A stretch of 64,000 bases of DNA, from contig CM033400.1 of NCBI GenBank assembly GCA_019426215.1, forward strand, positions 18,646,568 to 18,710,567. The letters run 5' to 3'. Positions 11,821-24,000 of the stretch are shown here, in pieces (the stretch's first letter is position 1; the number at the start of each line of letters is the position of its first letter). The notes beneath the pieces were generated by a model that searched no databases, was not told the DNA's origin, and worked only from the letters and a program-made list of their open reading frames with translations. Both the position numbers and the translations under genes were made by a program. This stretch comes from Buddleja alternifolia (Eukaryota; Streptophyta; Magnoliopsida; Lamiales; Scrophulariaceae).

Positions 11821-13813
11821 ACTCTCTGATATCCATATTCAACTATGGATTTGATCTTTATGTGTTTTATGTTTTCTTGTTTTATAGCGTGTTAAAATAT
11901 AAAAATCTAAATGTTATGATTGAAGTACAAACTTTGTGTTTTTGGATTTAATATTACATGGTGCTTTTACGAATCTGAAATTGCATGAAAAACTGAGAAA
12001 AAGGTAGAAAACGGGGCTAAAAAGCCCTGACACGCATGCACGCACAGCAGCGTGGCCGAAGGTCATCACCCGGCACACAACCTGAGCCCACGACGTGCGC
12101 ATAGATCGTGCGCGCAGCAGTGCGCATGGCCAGGTCAAGGGGCCTGGCCACAACGGGCGCCCAGGCGACCCGGTGCTGGGCATTGGGTGCCTAGGCGCCA
12201 CCAGTCGTGTGACCAGGCCACCTGGTGACATTGAAAGACGGGACAAGTTGAAACGAATGGGCCTAATTTTTAATATTTGGATATTGGGCTATTTTTATTA
12301 ATTGTGTTGGTCAAAAGGATGATGACCCAAGTTCAATTAAATAAGCTCGAAACTAGTTTTATTAAAAAATTAGGATTTTGATAAATTGATTATGGGCTAA
12401 ATTTATTAAATCTAAGTGGGTCAAGTGGATGGTTACTTGGGTTTGATGAAATCGAGTTCATATAATATTTATTGAAATAAAAAATTATTTAAATTTGAAT
12501 TAATTAATTATTTTTCTTGGAGAATTAGGATTAATTATTTATTTAAATATTATCTTATTTTCTTCCTAAATGGGGTTGCTTCAAATTATGACATTGCATG
12601 GGAATTTTAATATTTATATGTTCAAGTAGTTAAACTAATTGTTTTAATCAAAGGTAGACATATTAAATTTGGAATTTAAATATGTCTAAGTCATTTAGTT
12701 ATGCTATTCGATTTTGATTAAAATTATGAATGTATGAAATATTAAAATTAAGCAAGGCATTAATTGGTTGGACTAATTAAAATAAATAATCATCAACATA
12801 TTTGTTTTTCTTTAATGCAAGCATGTATTATGTGATGGTGACACCTTCCATGGACTTAGGCTTTTGGTTTGTATTTTATTTTCATGGGTTGTAAAGGATG
12901 TTTTGAGCGCAATTTTATTTTTCTAGATTTTATGTATAGGTTGCTTAAAAATCTTGTAATAGAATAGGCTTTTGAAGACGGTGGATACTTGGAGACCCGT
13001 GAAGATTAGATTAGTTTTTCCTTTCGCCTTTTATTTTTTAATGATGATACATTGGCTTGGACCCTCTAGTAAAAATCCATGGTTGTGTGTGTTGAATAGC
13101 TTTTTAGAATTGCTAAAGCATGCTATATTAGTTGTATGTATCATGTATATTCCTGCTCTTTACAAATTGGTTAAATGTGCAAAGTAAGACATCACAATTC
13201 TCCCAAAATAAATGATACTAAGTTAGTAAAGGGAACTGGGTGTCATCTCCCTCCACTAGACTCAATAGAATTTAAAATTGTATCTAATGAATGGCATCGT
13301 CCCAGTAAGTGGGGGTCATATAATTAGATATGATTTGAAAATTTTTATAAAGTGCATTTGATGCCTTAATCGAAGCATATTTCACCCCAATTATCATTAA
13401 AGGGTTGTAAGGTGAATTCAAATGTTAGATTAAATGGAGTTAGTGGGAATAAACTTAGATAGTCCAAATACCTATATATCGCTAAAGGATTGCGGTATTG
13501 TGGATTTTGGGAAAAGAAGATTGAAACATCTAATAAGTTAGATTGATGTTAGACATCACTTTAATCGATTAGTGGATTAAATATCGTTAAAGGGTTGCCA
13601 TCCACTGAATTAATTAAAGAAATCAATCTCCACTACGAAGTAATGAGCAACGATCACTTTCGATTTCCATAGTGGGAGTATGGATCTCAAAAAATATAGT
13701 GGGAGCCAAGTTTTAATTTAAGTCCTTGATTTAACTTGAAAAAGTTTTAATTACATGCATCTAATTCAATCTGGTTTATTCTTCTGCAGGTGTTAATTTA
13801 TATATCTCTCACA
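11821..13813 (+). other. Leader of copia-2, with a GC-rich block
   Basis: About 2 kb between primer site and gag without convincing coding sequence. A GC-rich block at 12030-12245, with repeated gcgca/gcacgc motifs and 'ggcctggcc', contrasts with the AT-rich surroundings. ORFs on both strands there (about 110 and 68 aa) have arginine/proline-rich translations typical of non-coding GC-rich DNA. From about 13190 to 13800 'taaagggttg'-type motifs recur. Confidence 0.55.
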
Positions 13814-14673
13814 ATGACAATCAACCCCCTCTCTGTTTTACTCAAAAAGAATACTCTTACCGAACCCAACTATGTGAACTGACTAAGGAATTTGAGGATA
13901 GTCCTCAATATGGAATCACTGGGGTATGTGTTGGACACAGATATCCCAACTCCTCCTACTAGAACATGTGCCAATTAGGCAGAAGTCCAAGCCCATCAAA
14001 AATGGGTTAAGGACCATGTCTAAGTGTGTGGATACATGCTGCGGTCCATGGCAAATGAGCTCCAAAGATCCCACTAGAAGATGACCACAATGAGGGCCAT
14101 CTTAGCGCACTTGGTCGTGCTCTATGGTGAGCACAGTCGTAATGCTAGATATGAAATATCTAAAGAGCTCTTTAGAGCCAAGATGAGCTAAGGAGAAAAA
14201 GTTGGGGATCATGTCCTCAAGATGATCTCGAGGATTAAGAGATTGGAGGCTCTTGATTTTACAATGAAGCTGCAACTCCAAACTGATCTCATTTTGCAGT
14301 CTCTTCCTGGTTCCTTTTCCCAATTTGTCATGAACTTCAACTGTAACGAGATTGAATGCAACTTAGCTGGGCTAATGAACAAATTAACAACTGCACAATC
14401 TCAGTTGACGCCCAACGGAAAGGAAATTGCATTGGTTATCTCTTCAGGGCCCAAAAAGGCTAAGAATAAGAAGAAGAAATCCAAGAAGCAGTCTTGTGGA
14501 CTTGGAGCTCAGGGTGGTGTCGATAAGAACAAATGGAATACTCCTATGAGGTATAAGAATAAGGGGCCAAAGAAAATAGACAGATGGCTACACTGCAATG
14601 AGCTGGACCACTGGAGAAGGAACTGTCCTAACATGGGCCGAGGCACACAAGGTATGGAACTTTACGTTTTTTA
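13814..14673 (+). pseudogene. Copia-2 gag (nucleocapsid precursor), broken
   Basis: The start is the ATG at 13814 (MTINPLSVLLKKNTLTEPNY). The frame is held to 14673 but carries at least five stops in the first 370 bases. The best-preserved part (14222-14673) has the copia gag features LQTDLILQSLPGSFSQFVMN and a lysine-rich linker, then a CCHC zinc knuckle in which the first cysteine has become tryptophan (RWLHCNELDHWRRNC, about 14580-14625). The knuckle binds element RNA, so this copy is impaired even apart from the stops. Confidence 0.85.
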
Positions 14674-17600
14674 AACTAACTGTTCTATAACCCTTTTTTC
14701 CACTTCGTGGATTCTTGACTTGGGTGCTAGTGCTCACATTTGTTGTGTGGATCAGGACCTAAAGCAAGGAAGGAAGCTGGACCGTGATGAGGTGCAGATC
14801 AAAGTAGGCAGCGGGCAGAGTGTCGCAGCTACTGAAATTGGATCTACCTAGTTATTTTTTAATTCTGGACATTTGTTAGTTTTGAATAATGTTTTGGTTT
14901 TGCCCAAGGGGCTTAAGAACATTGTTTCGATTCCTATTTTAGTTGATGATGGTTATACTTTTCATTTTATTAATAAGCAGTGCGACATTTATTATGGTAA
15001 TAAAATAGTAGGCTCTGCTACTTTAGTAAATGAATTGTATTACCTTAATGTCCAAAATGAGTGTGCTTTAATTCTATAACCAGGAAACATGGTAGGCAAG
15101 ATACCGGCTAAAGATTAATATGGCATCTTAGACTAGGTCATGCTGGCGAACGTAAGATTCACAAAATGGAGAAAGATGGGCTTATAGGCCCACTGGGATC
15201 AGATCCCTATCATACTTGTGAATCTTATCTCATTGGCAACATGGCTAGATCTTTCTTCACCGGGACTTTTGAAAGAGCCACACAGATTTTAGGATTGATA
15301 CATACTGACGTTTGTAGGCCATTTAGTGAAATGGCTCGTGAAGATTTTCACTACTTCATCACATTCATTGATGACCATTCAAGGTATGGTCTTGTTTATC
15401 TGATGAAGTATAAGTCTGAATCCATTGAAAAGTTCAAAGAATTCAAGGCTTTAGTGGAAAAGCAAAATGGGCAACATATAAAAGCTCGGTCAGACTGAGA
15501 AGGAGAATATATGAGTGCCGAGTTTGATGAATACCTCAGAGAAAATGGCATTGTACTGCAACTCACACCACCATCGACACCACAATTAAATGGAGTAGCT
15601 GAATGAAGGAATCATACCTTGTTGGACATGGTTCGATCCACGAACAGCTACATTGACTTACCCATTTCACTTTGGGGTCACGCGCTCCTTAGAGCAATAC
15701 ATATTTTAAATAGATGTCCCTCCAAGTCTGTTTCTAAGACTCCATATCAGATATGGAGAGATAGAAAACCAAGTCTCAATCATATAAAGATTTGGGGATA
15801 TCCAGCTTATGTTAAAAAGACAAAAGTGGAAAAATTGGAGGCAAGATCCCTGAAAACACGTTTTGTTGGATACCTCGAGGATTCAATGGGGTACTTCTTC
15901 TACTTGCACGATGATCAAAGGATCATTGTGGCCTTACAAGCCTACTTTCTCGAAGAAGAGTTCATTAGAGAAGGTGGAGCAAGTAGAAAGATAGTTTTTG
16001 AAGAACACAGCGAGACTCCTTTGGATACATCTACACAGGAAGTAAGAACCGACCAAATTGTAACACAACCACAACTGCGAAGATCTGATGGAGTACCTCA
16101 AGCCCTTAAGAGGTATGTCTATCTATTTCAGAAGGAACTAGGTCTCCACACTGCCGTAGAGGAAAGCCATAGAGATGATCCCTCTACTTATGATCTAGCA
16201 ATGGTCGATATGAACGCTGCAAGATGGCGTAAAGCTATGCAAGCAGAGATAGATTTGATGCATTCGAACCAAGTCTGGACACTAGTGGATCAACCCGATG
16301 GTATTGTACTAATTGGGCGTAAATGGATCTACAAGAGAAAGATTGGTGCCGATGGCAAGGTTAATACCTATAAAGCCAGGCTAGTGGCGGAAGGATATAG
16401 TCAAAAAGAAGGAATTGACTATCAGGAAATCTTTTCACCAAAAACTATGATTAAATTAATAAGAATTCTATAAGCGATAGCGGCCCACCTAGATTATGAA
16501 ATATGGTAAATGGATGTCAAAATGGCGTTTCTAAATGAATTCCTAGAAGAGGATATCTATATGGAGCAGCCAAAATGTTTTGTGTCCAAGAATGACATTC
16601 ATAAGGTATGCAAGCTTGAAAGATCCATCTATGGACTCAAGCAAGCATCTCGTAGCTGGAATCTGCTTTTTGATGAAGTAGTCTAAAGGTTTGACTTTGT
16701 CAAAAACAAAGATGAACCATGTGTGTACAAGAAGGTTAGTGGGAGCGAGATATCATTCCTTGTAATATATGTGGATGACACATTGCTTATAGAAAATGAT
16801 ATAGGAATGCTCACCACTGTAAAAAAATAGCTGTCGAGTATATTCTCCATGAAAGACTTGGGAGAAGCCACTTATATTCTGGGAATTCGGGTCTATAGGG
16901 ATCGAACAAATAGAATGATAGGACTTTCTCAAGCTCTTTATTTAGATAAGGTCCTAAAGAGGTTTAGGATGGAGGATTCAAAGAAAGGGTTCCTTCCAAT
17001 GTTGCATGTGATACATCTCTAAAAAACTATGTGTCCTCAAAGTGAGGAAGATAGAAAAGATATGAGGGTTGTACCCTATGCATCAGCAGTGGGTAGTCTG
17101 ACGTATTCCATGTTGTGTACAAGACCCGACATAGCTTTTGCAGTTACCGTTGTTAGTCGATTTCAGGCAAACCCAGGCAAGAAACACTGGATAGCTGTGA
17201 TGAATATCCTTAAGTATCTTAAAAGAACAAAGGATATGATTCTCATTTATGGAGGTAGTGACCTAAGAGTGTATGGATACACCGACTCGAATTTTCAATC
17301 TGACGTCGATGATAGAAAGTCCACCTCAGGGATCATTTTCACCCTCAACGGTGGGGCGGTATCTTGGAAAAGTTCCAAACAAAGCATAACCGCTGATTCC
17401 ACCATTGAGGCTGAATACATTGCTGCTTTAGAGGCAGCCAAAGAGGTTGTTTGGCTTAGGAAGTTCATTGGAGAACTTCAAATGGTTCCTAGCATTCCCA
17501 TTTCCACTTTACTGTGACAATAATGGAGCAATAGAGTAGGCAAAGGAACCGAGGTCTCACAACAAGTCCAAACACATAGAGAGAAGATATCACATCATTA

Positions 17601-17741
17601 GAGAGATCGTTGGTAGAAAAGAAATAGCAGTGCAGAAAATAGCTTCAGCTGACAACGTAGATGACCCACTAACCAAGCCTTTGGCGCAAGCGGTGCTAGA
17701 TCTACATCTGGAGAAGATGGGTATTAGATACCATAGCGAAT
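14674..17741 (+). pseudogene. Copia-2 pol: protease, integrase, RT, RNase H, broken
   Basis: Protease: WILDLGASAHIC at about 14709-14744, where the catalytic D-S-G is D-L-G. A frameshift follows between 15079 and 15120. Integrase: HLRLGH zinc part with CESY replacing CESC, catalytic Asp in HTDVCRPF and FIDDHSRYG, and Glu in NGVAE followed by a stop at 15603. RT: KWIYKRKIGADGKVNTYKAR (about 16321-16380), MDVKMAFLNEFLEEDIYMEQ and an intact YVDD (about 16768). RNase H: YGYTDSNFQSDVDDRKSTSG and ADSTIEAEY (17271-17420). A frameshift near 17505 precedes the tail ADNVDDPLTKPLAQAVLD. There are at least seven in-frame stops. In life the polyprotein would copy and integrate the element. Confidence 0.87.
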
Positions 17742-17754
17742 GACACTGAGTGCA

Positions 17755-17764
17755 AGTGGGAGAT
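17755..17764 (+). other. Polypurine tract of copia-2
   Basis: AAGTGGGAGAT immediately before the 3' LTR is the usual plus-strand primer of this copia type; the same string precedes the 3' LTR of copia-1. Confidence 0.7.
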
Positions 17765-19365
17765 TGTTGGTGTTATGCCCTCAGATGCCATAAAAAATAG
17801 AATGTATAGGGCATATTCAATGTAATTAAATATTATTTATATAAAGTCGTTTGAGTTATTTTCATATTGGCATTTGTAAGATAAAATAAACAACTGAAAT
17901 TCCATGACATTGAGACGAACCTTCTACTTACTATGGGTTAGGAAGAATAGCCCTAAAAGGATTCGGTACTCATTGTCTAAATAAGTTCGTAGGTCAAAGA
18001 AAGTCCTGACTAAACATTAGCAACAAATAAGATTTGTATGATATAAGCTTTGATGTGGAAGTGCTAGTCAAACACTAAGTGGTAGTGGGAGCTTATATTA
18101 TAGATATGTCAGTTTGACTGATTTGTTCGAATACGACTCGCATCGGTTCTGTCACATGGGTTTCACTCAATGACAATCAATGATAGAACTGAAAAATTGG
18201 GATAGGTACGCATGAACCTTAGACCTGAGAAATCACGTTGAAGATGTACTTGTGATATCAAGTTCGTCATTAGAGTAGTTAGACTCAATTCACCCATTGG
18301 TGGAGTCAACCTCGAAGTGCAACTTAATACATAAGTAGCAGTCTTAACTGATTTACAAGATTGAAATTTATTCTCTCATAATTGAATGAATAATTATCCT
18401 ATGCTGTCATGAATGAGTGAGGTCAAAAGTCTATGGCCAAAGCAATACAGATTACTACTGTTAGACACAAGAGTAATATTATTGACATCGACTCATTATG
18501 TACTTAAGCATATAGTCGAGGACTGTGAGTTTGACTAAACCATATTAGTCACTTGACTGAGATATAAGAATAAAAGGTTTATACTCATACGATATTCACA
18601 ATAGGAAATGTTTGGAATGATCCTCATTATTCATTCTCAATTGGGTGTGATGTGAGTACGAGACTATCTAAGTGTTACTCACATCCTTTTAGTTTCCTCC
18701 CAATTGCCTTATGAGACGAACCTAAAGAGTCGCGCTTAAAGGAATTGCAAAGGGAAAAACGAATTTTGACAAAAAAGGTTTTTCGGTATTTGATATCGAT
18801 TATTATTAATTAATTTGTCATTTGATGATATAATTAATTAATAAAATTAACTTCTTGGAGAAATTAATAATATTTTAATTAATTCATTTATTTAATTAAT
18901 TATTGGATAAATTAATTAAATAGAATTGAATTAAATTAAAACTGGAACCAAGTGGTGCACTAGCCCGAAGGCTAGCTTGCGGTTAAGATGGGCGTTCATA
19001 TACTTGGTATTAAGTGTTTTGTAACTCTTAAGTTGTGTAATTATATATCATTTAAAAGGAGTTAAAACCCCTAGCCTCTTTTTTTCACAGAGAAAAAGAA
19101 AGAACACAGTCAAAGACTCTCCCCCCTCATCCTCTCTCTTAGCCATCCACTACAATGAAGAAAGGAGAAGGATTTTTGCTTTGGATTCCAGCGCGAGGCT
19201 TTAGAGGCAGTGACAAATTTGCTACTCGGGTCAGATTTTGAAATACACATATAAGGAAGAAAATGTAAATTTTCTTCCTCTAAGTTTGAATATGAAAAAT
19301 CAAAGATGAACCACATATTGGGATTTTAAATTCTCCCGGTGCGTTTTTATGAAATTTCCCCAACA
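17765..19365 (+). repeat. 3' LTR of copia-2
   Basis: A 1601 bp LTR starts TGTTGGTGTTATGCCCTCAG and ends TTTCCCCAACA (TG...CA). It carries the shared block AGAGTCGCGCT at about 18726. The following ATAGT (19366-19370) would be the target duplication, but its partner lies outside the window. Confidence 0.88.
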
Positions 19366-19630
19366 ATAGTACTATAGTAGTAATAATATTTTTTATTTTA
19401 ATCTATCAACTACTATAATCTGTGGTGTAAGAATATTTTAGTCTTTTACCAAATAATCTTAAGCAGAAGTTATACTATTTTTACAATTTATCAAAACTGT
19501 TTGCAAATAATGGATGTCTTTGACTCCACTTCTCAATTAATAAATTCATTCGTAGGATGAACATTTTTAAAATTGACATTTCAAATAAGTGTTTTTAGAA
19601 ATGTAAAGTGTTTCGCAAAACTACAGTTAA

Positions 19631-19894
19631 GAGAATGTTTGGCTAAACTTATTTTAAAGAGCTTATAAGATGTTTTTTTTAGAGTTTATAAGCTCTCCAT
19701 CTTGGAAGCTGTTAAAAAATAAGTTGAAATCTCCTTACTTATTTTTTAAGAGATTATAAGCTCCAGATAAATTATTTTGAGAACTTATAAGCCATTTTAC
19801 TAAAAAAGTTACAAAACACTTTATAACATCTTATATGCTCTCAAATAACTTATAAGATGTTTTAAAAAGCTTCTAAGCTCAGCTAAACACTCTC
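19631..19894. mobile_element. MITE with repeated 'agcttataag' motifs
   Basis: The left end GAGAATGTTTGGCTAAACTTA and the right end read in reverse (GAGAGTGTTTAGCTGAGCTTA) match at 17 of 21 positions. A TAA flanks both sides (19628-19630, 19895-19897), a 3 bp duplication that would fit PIF/Harbinger. The interior is largely self-complementary through 'cttataag' units. It sits about 0.7 kb upstream of the presumed GRIP first exon. The superfamily is uncertain. Confidence 0.65.
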
Positions 19895-19897
19895 TAA

Positions 19898-20460
19898 GTG
19901 ACTTCTCATAGAAGCGTTGGGAAAAAAAGATCTAAAAGTCACAAATATACACTTCTTCAAAATGGATTTATGAAAGATTGATTTATTTGAAAAGTCCAAT
20001 TGAATTTTATTACCAAACAAGTAACATTTTTATAAATCAACTTCTATCTCCAAAATTTCATTTACAAATTGCTTCCAAACAAATCCAATATCAACTTTTT
20101 CCGAAATCTCTAAACTAATTCACTTTTCAAAAGTGAAAATATGCAAACACTCAGCATAATGTCTCTCGTAATTTGTAAGTTCAATAAATTTGAGGTGACT
20201 GAAATGTGAGTATAGTTCATTGGAGTCTGTTCACCTTACAACATCGGGCAATTTGGTGTCTTTTACGATTCTATCCTTGGATTCAATTTGTTACATATCC
20301 TTGGATTCAATGGTGTTTCAGTTTGATGCACCGAGCAAAAACACCAAGCTCGGAATATGAATGACTAATAAGACTTTACGAAACTGCCCTTTTGGAGAAC
20401 AAGTGAACAGCTTCAAACCAGTATAATAACTTGTGATGATAGCAAACCTGGCGATGTGTG
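19898..20460. promoter_or_regulatory. Region upstream of the GRIP gene
   Basis: There is no ORF or retroelement sequence. The first 250 bp are AT-rich with weak inverted repeats around 'aagtgaaaatatgcaaacac', possibly an old MITE. The last 200 bp ('tgcaccgagcaaaaacacc' onward) are the likely proximal promoter by position. I could not fix a TATA box or start site. Confidence 0.4.
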
Positions 20461-21046
20461 AAATGAGGGGCAAAGTGGTGGCGAAACGGAGCCCCCATTT
20501 CGAGTACTGATTATTAGTATTACTTTTCGATTCTTCTTAATGTGTAATTGTTCTCTGCGAATCTGATTGATTGATAGATCTGCACTGTTCATCGCTTCTC
20601 CTATCCCAATTTAATTTTCTCAGGTAAGACCAAAGTGCTGTGAGCTTTTACTTTTGGAATTGTTGTTAATAATTCTCAGTTTCTTCGTTATGTCTGTTTG
20701 TTTCATTTGAATTTACCGTCTCCAAGAAAATGTCCGTTGCTTAATTCTTTTCATTTTTTTTGTTCCCCCTATATTTGCTTAATTTGTATGATCCTCATCT
20801 TTTTTTTATCTGAAGTTTATCTTCTATAAATAGTTTTGGAAAATTGTTGTGGAGGCTGTAGTAGTTTATTTTACCGTTAATTGATTACGATGCCAATGCT
20901 CTTAATTGTAATTTATGGCTGTACTTTATTTATTGATCTCGTTCTTGATATTTCTCAGCTTTTTGGTGAAGTGATTGCAATTAGGAACACTTCAGAAGAT
21001 ATATGTAAAAGAAATCAGGTCTTTTGTTCTGGATTGATTTTGCACA
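20461..21046 (+). other. GRIP: Probable 5' UTR: non-coding exon, intron, UTR remainder
   Basis: A strong donor CTCAG/GTAAGA at 20623/20624 ends a pyrimidine-rich stretch, and a good acceptor (cttgatatttctcag) ends at 20958. Together they would remove a 335 bp leader intron, a common arrangement in plant housekeeping genes. The retained 20959-21046 contains a minimal upstream ORF ATG-TAA at 21003-21008. The transcription start is not known; 20461 is only a guess. An alternative acceptor at 21017 would drop the upstream ATG. Confidence 0.5.
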
Positions 21047-24000
21047 ATGTCCGAAGAAGGGGCAGACAGTGGTGGAGTGCCAGAGAATCATACAGAAGGT
21101 TTGAAAAAGGAGAATGAGCAGCTTGACCTGAATAACGAGATTGACCGGAATCTTGTCCAAGAGAATGGATTATTCCATGATGGAAGTACTCATTCAGCTT
21201 ACAACAGCGATGAACTTGTACAGATGGTGGTTGAACTTAATTTCCAGAACGAATATATGAGGTCTCAGTTTGAGGGCTTGCAGAATCATCTCCTGGATTC
21301 TGATCAACCCCACGAAAGAAAAATACAGGAGCATGGCAATTCGCAATCTCGGGACGACATCAGAGAACTTCATGGAGAAATAGAATCTTTAAAGAAAGAA
21401 CTCCTAGAGGAAAGGCAAACAAGAGGTGCTGCAGAGCAGGCTCTGGAGCATCTGAGAGCCGCACACTCAGAGGCAGATGCGAAGGCACAGGATCTCTCTG
21501 CTAAACTTTCTGAAGGTTGTATAATTTGTTCTCAGTTTTGAGATGATTTTACCCCCAAACTGACACTAGCAAAACTTAGAAACCTATTACCTTTTTTTTC
21601 ATAAATTCAAAATGGGTTACACATCTACTGGTATTTGATAATGAATTATTGCTTTATGGTTTTTGGATGGAGTTTCTCTAACAATATGGGATAATTTGTA
21701 TTTGTTTATGCTTTTCCATTGTTGTTTATTGTTTTGTTATTCTGACATAGCTCAAAAGAAGATGGATCAAGAAATAAAAGAGCGGGATGAGAAGTATTCT
21801 GAGCTTGACACCAAGTTCAACAGGCTTCATAAAAGAGCCAAACAGCGTATCCAGGAGGTGCAAAAAGTATGTGATTCACATTTTTTGCCTCAATATTTTT
21901 GCTACACCAATTCATCATTCCACTCTTCGCTCGTCCCTCTCTTTTTTGGTAGTATTGGTTTGAACCATAAACTATTATACCTTTTCACTATTTAGCAGGT
22001 AACCACATTGTACTTTGCTTTTTCATGGATATGCCATTCATGTCCTTCAATTCTCAGCATATTCATTACTGATTACTTGTCTGCTTGTATTTATAAATAT
22101 AATAGCTTCAATTGGTTTACCATTGTTTCTGTAGCATATATTTAATTCCGTGATATGTCCTTGTGCACTATGAACTACTTCCATCAAGTGCTTTACCAAT
22201 CTAGAGTTTCGGCCACTGGATCCAATTATCATTTGACAGATAAGGCCTCTAGCTGGTACTGGGGTTGAGCCTATTGGCTTTCTAATTATGCTTATAGGTT
22301 GGAATGATAATAAGTGATAGAAAATAGCAACATAAATAGAACTTTGTGCAACTCCAAGACTGGAATAGGAATCAAACTTTTTATGATGAAAATACTAAGA
22401 TGAGTAGCCCATTCTTAGGCGCCTAAACTTTACAAGACAAGTGAAAACGTACTTATATTTCTGGATTCTTTAGTCAATATGACATGAAAACGGACCTATT
22501 CTTTGTTTTTTCCCCCTTTTTGAGGACCAGGAAACTAGAAGTAGAGGCCATGATTTGTCGGGTGGGGAGGAACTTAACCATTCTTTTCCACAATTACAGA
22601 ATTAGCCTGGTGTTTCATCTAATTTGTGTAGTTAAAAAAAAAGTCCATATGTTTTTCTACGTTTGAGATCATTTTCTAGTATCCTAAACTTTGATGAGCC
22701 TATATTTCTCTTGGCACAACTTTATAGGTTTGGCATACCTGAAAGCAACATTGTCTGAGCTTAATTAAGCTGCTCAATTTTATACCACGAATTTTGTTTC
22801 TTTGTTTGTATTTCCCCCCTTCTGTTTTTCGGGGTGGGTGGGGGCCAGGATAGATTAGATGCAACTCTTATCTGAGGACTGAGGTACTTATGATTTCTGC
22901 TGAATCCTTGACAATAAATTTCTGTCACCAAAGGTATAGCGCATAATCTGATTTTATATATGCTTTGGGTGTCAGTATAAATACCTGAAGCGATCTCATA
23001 ACAGTTGAGACAGAGCTCCAATTTTTGCCCCATCATAAGCAAAAACACGTACCAGATTGTTTGATGCATCACACAGGAACCCGTGATAAGTTACCCCGTT
23101 GAACTCTTGGTATTGGAGTTGCAGCACTTTCACACAGTATATTTAGGTTAAGTCTGAATATTTTCTGTAGAGTCAGTCACTTCCAATTTCCGTCATTCTG
23201 GTAATTGTTATGTGATATGTGGGAATACTCTCTGACAAGCAGGGTTTGTGTCTGCATGTCTTGTGCTCAGTGTTTAAAGGCCGAAGCCGTGGAGAGGGGC
23301 GTATGCCCCGTGAAGTTTGGCTTTGTAATATTAAAAATATATAAAATAATGTTAAAAAAATCTGATTTAAATTAGCAAAAAATTACAAAAGCTGAAGGAA
23401 ATAATTAAATAAAAAATTAAGATGGAGAGAATTCAAAAAAGCAATATATTCAACCATGCAAGCTAAGAGTTCAAATTCACTCTTGCTAAAAACAATACAA
23501 ATAATTGTATACAAATTTAAGATTTAAAATAGTTATTGATGACAATTAATTTACTTAATTACTATCAAATCTCATCATTAAGATCACTATCTTCACCTCG
23601 ACAGCTGCTGCTCGCAGTGGCTGCACTTCAAAGAGTTTTTTAATTCTTTGACTTAATAGAGTAGTTGTCACGCCCCAATTTTACCACTGAAAAGGGTTCA
23701 AACTCGAGGCATGAATTCTAATAAAATTTTATCCGAAATAAAATGTATGACAAAAATCCTTTAATCAGGTGCTCCCGACAAACATAATTGCAGATCTTAA
23801 GAAAAGATACTCTAGTGAAAACTCACGACTGGGAAAAACTAAATGTCAACGCCTAGCTATTACAAAGCAAAGATCTGCATACATCACTTAGCTCCAGATG
23901 AGTCTCCATGCTCTTGCCTAAAGAGGTCGTCTATTGCTGGAAGGAAGGAAGTAAAATATAGAGAGTACGTGAGTAAAAAGACTCCGTGAATGTCCGATGT

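Larger units (their letters stand above)
10493..19365 (+). mobile_element. Copia-2: full-structure but inactivated Ty1/copia element
   Basis: Order: truncated 5' LTR (10493-11806), primer site, about 2 kb leader, gag-pol (13814-17741), purine tract, 3' LTR (17765-19365). The pol order protease-integrase-RT-RNase H defines the copia superfamily; long LTRs and leader suggest the Angela/SIRE side of the tree, which I have not tested. The 5' LTR lacks the part equivalent to 17765-18028 because LTR-E inserted there; that part must lie left of the window. Many stop codons and at least two frameshifts make it dead. It ends about 1.1 kb before the GRIP gene's first presumed exon. Confidence 0.88.

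Noticed and set aside
11914..12301. 110 aa and 68 aa ORFs on opposite strands in the copia-2 leader
   Set aside because: GC-rich low-complexity DNA gives open frames on both strands; the translations are Arg/Pro/Gly-rich without domains.
20881..21117. 78 aa ORF overlapping the golgin start
   Set aside because: It is in another frame across the presumed leader intron acceptor; the 21047 frame continues into a full golgin, this one does not.
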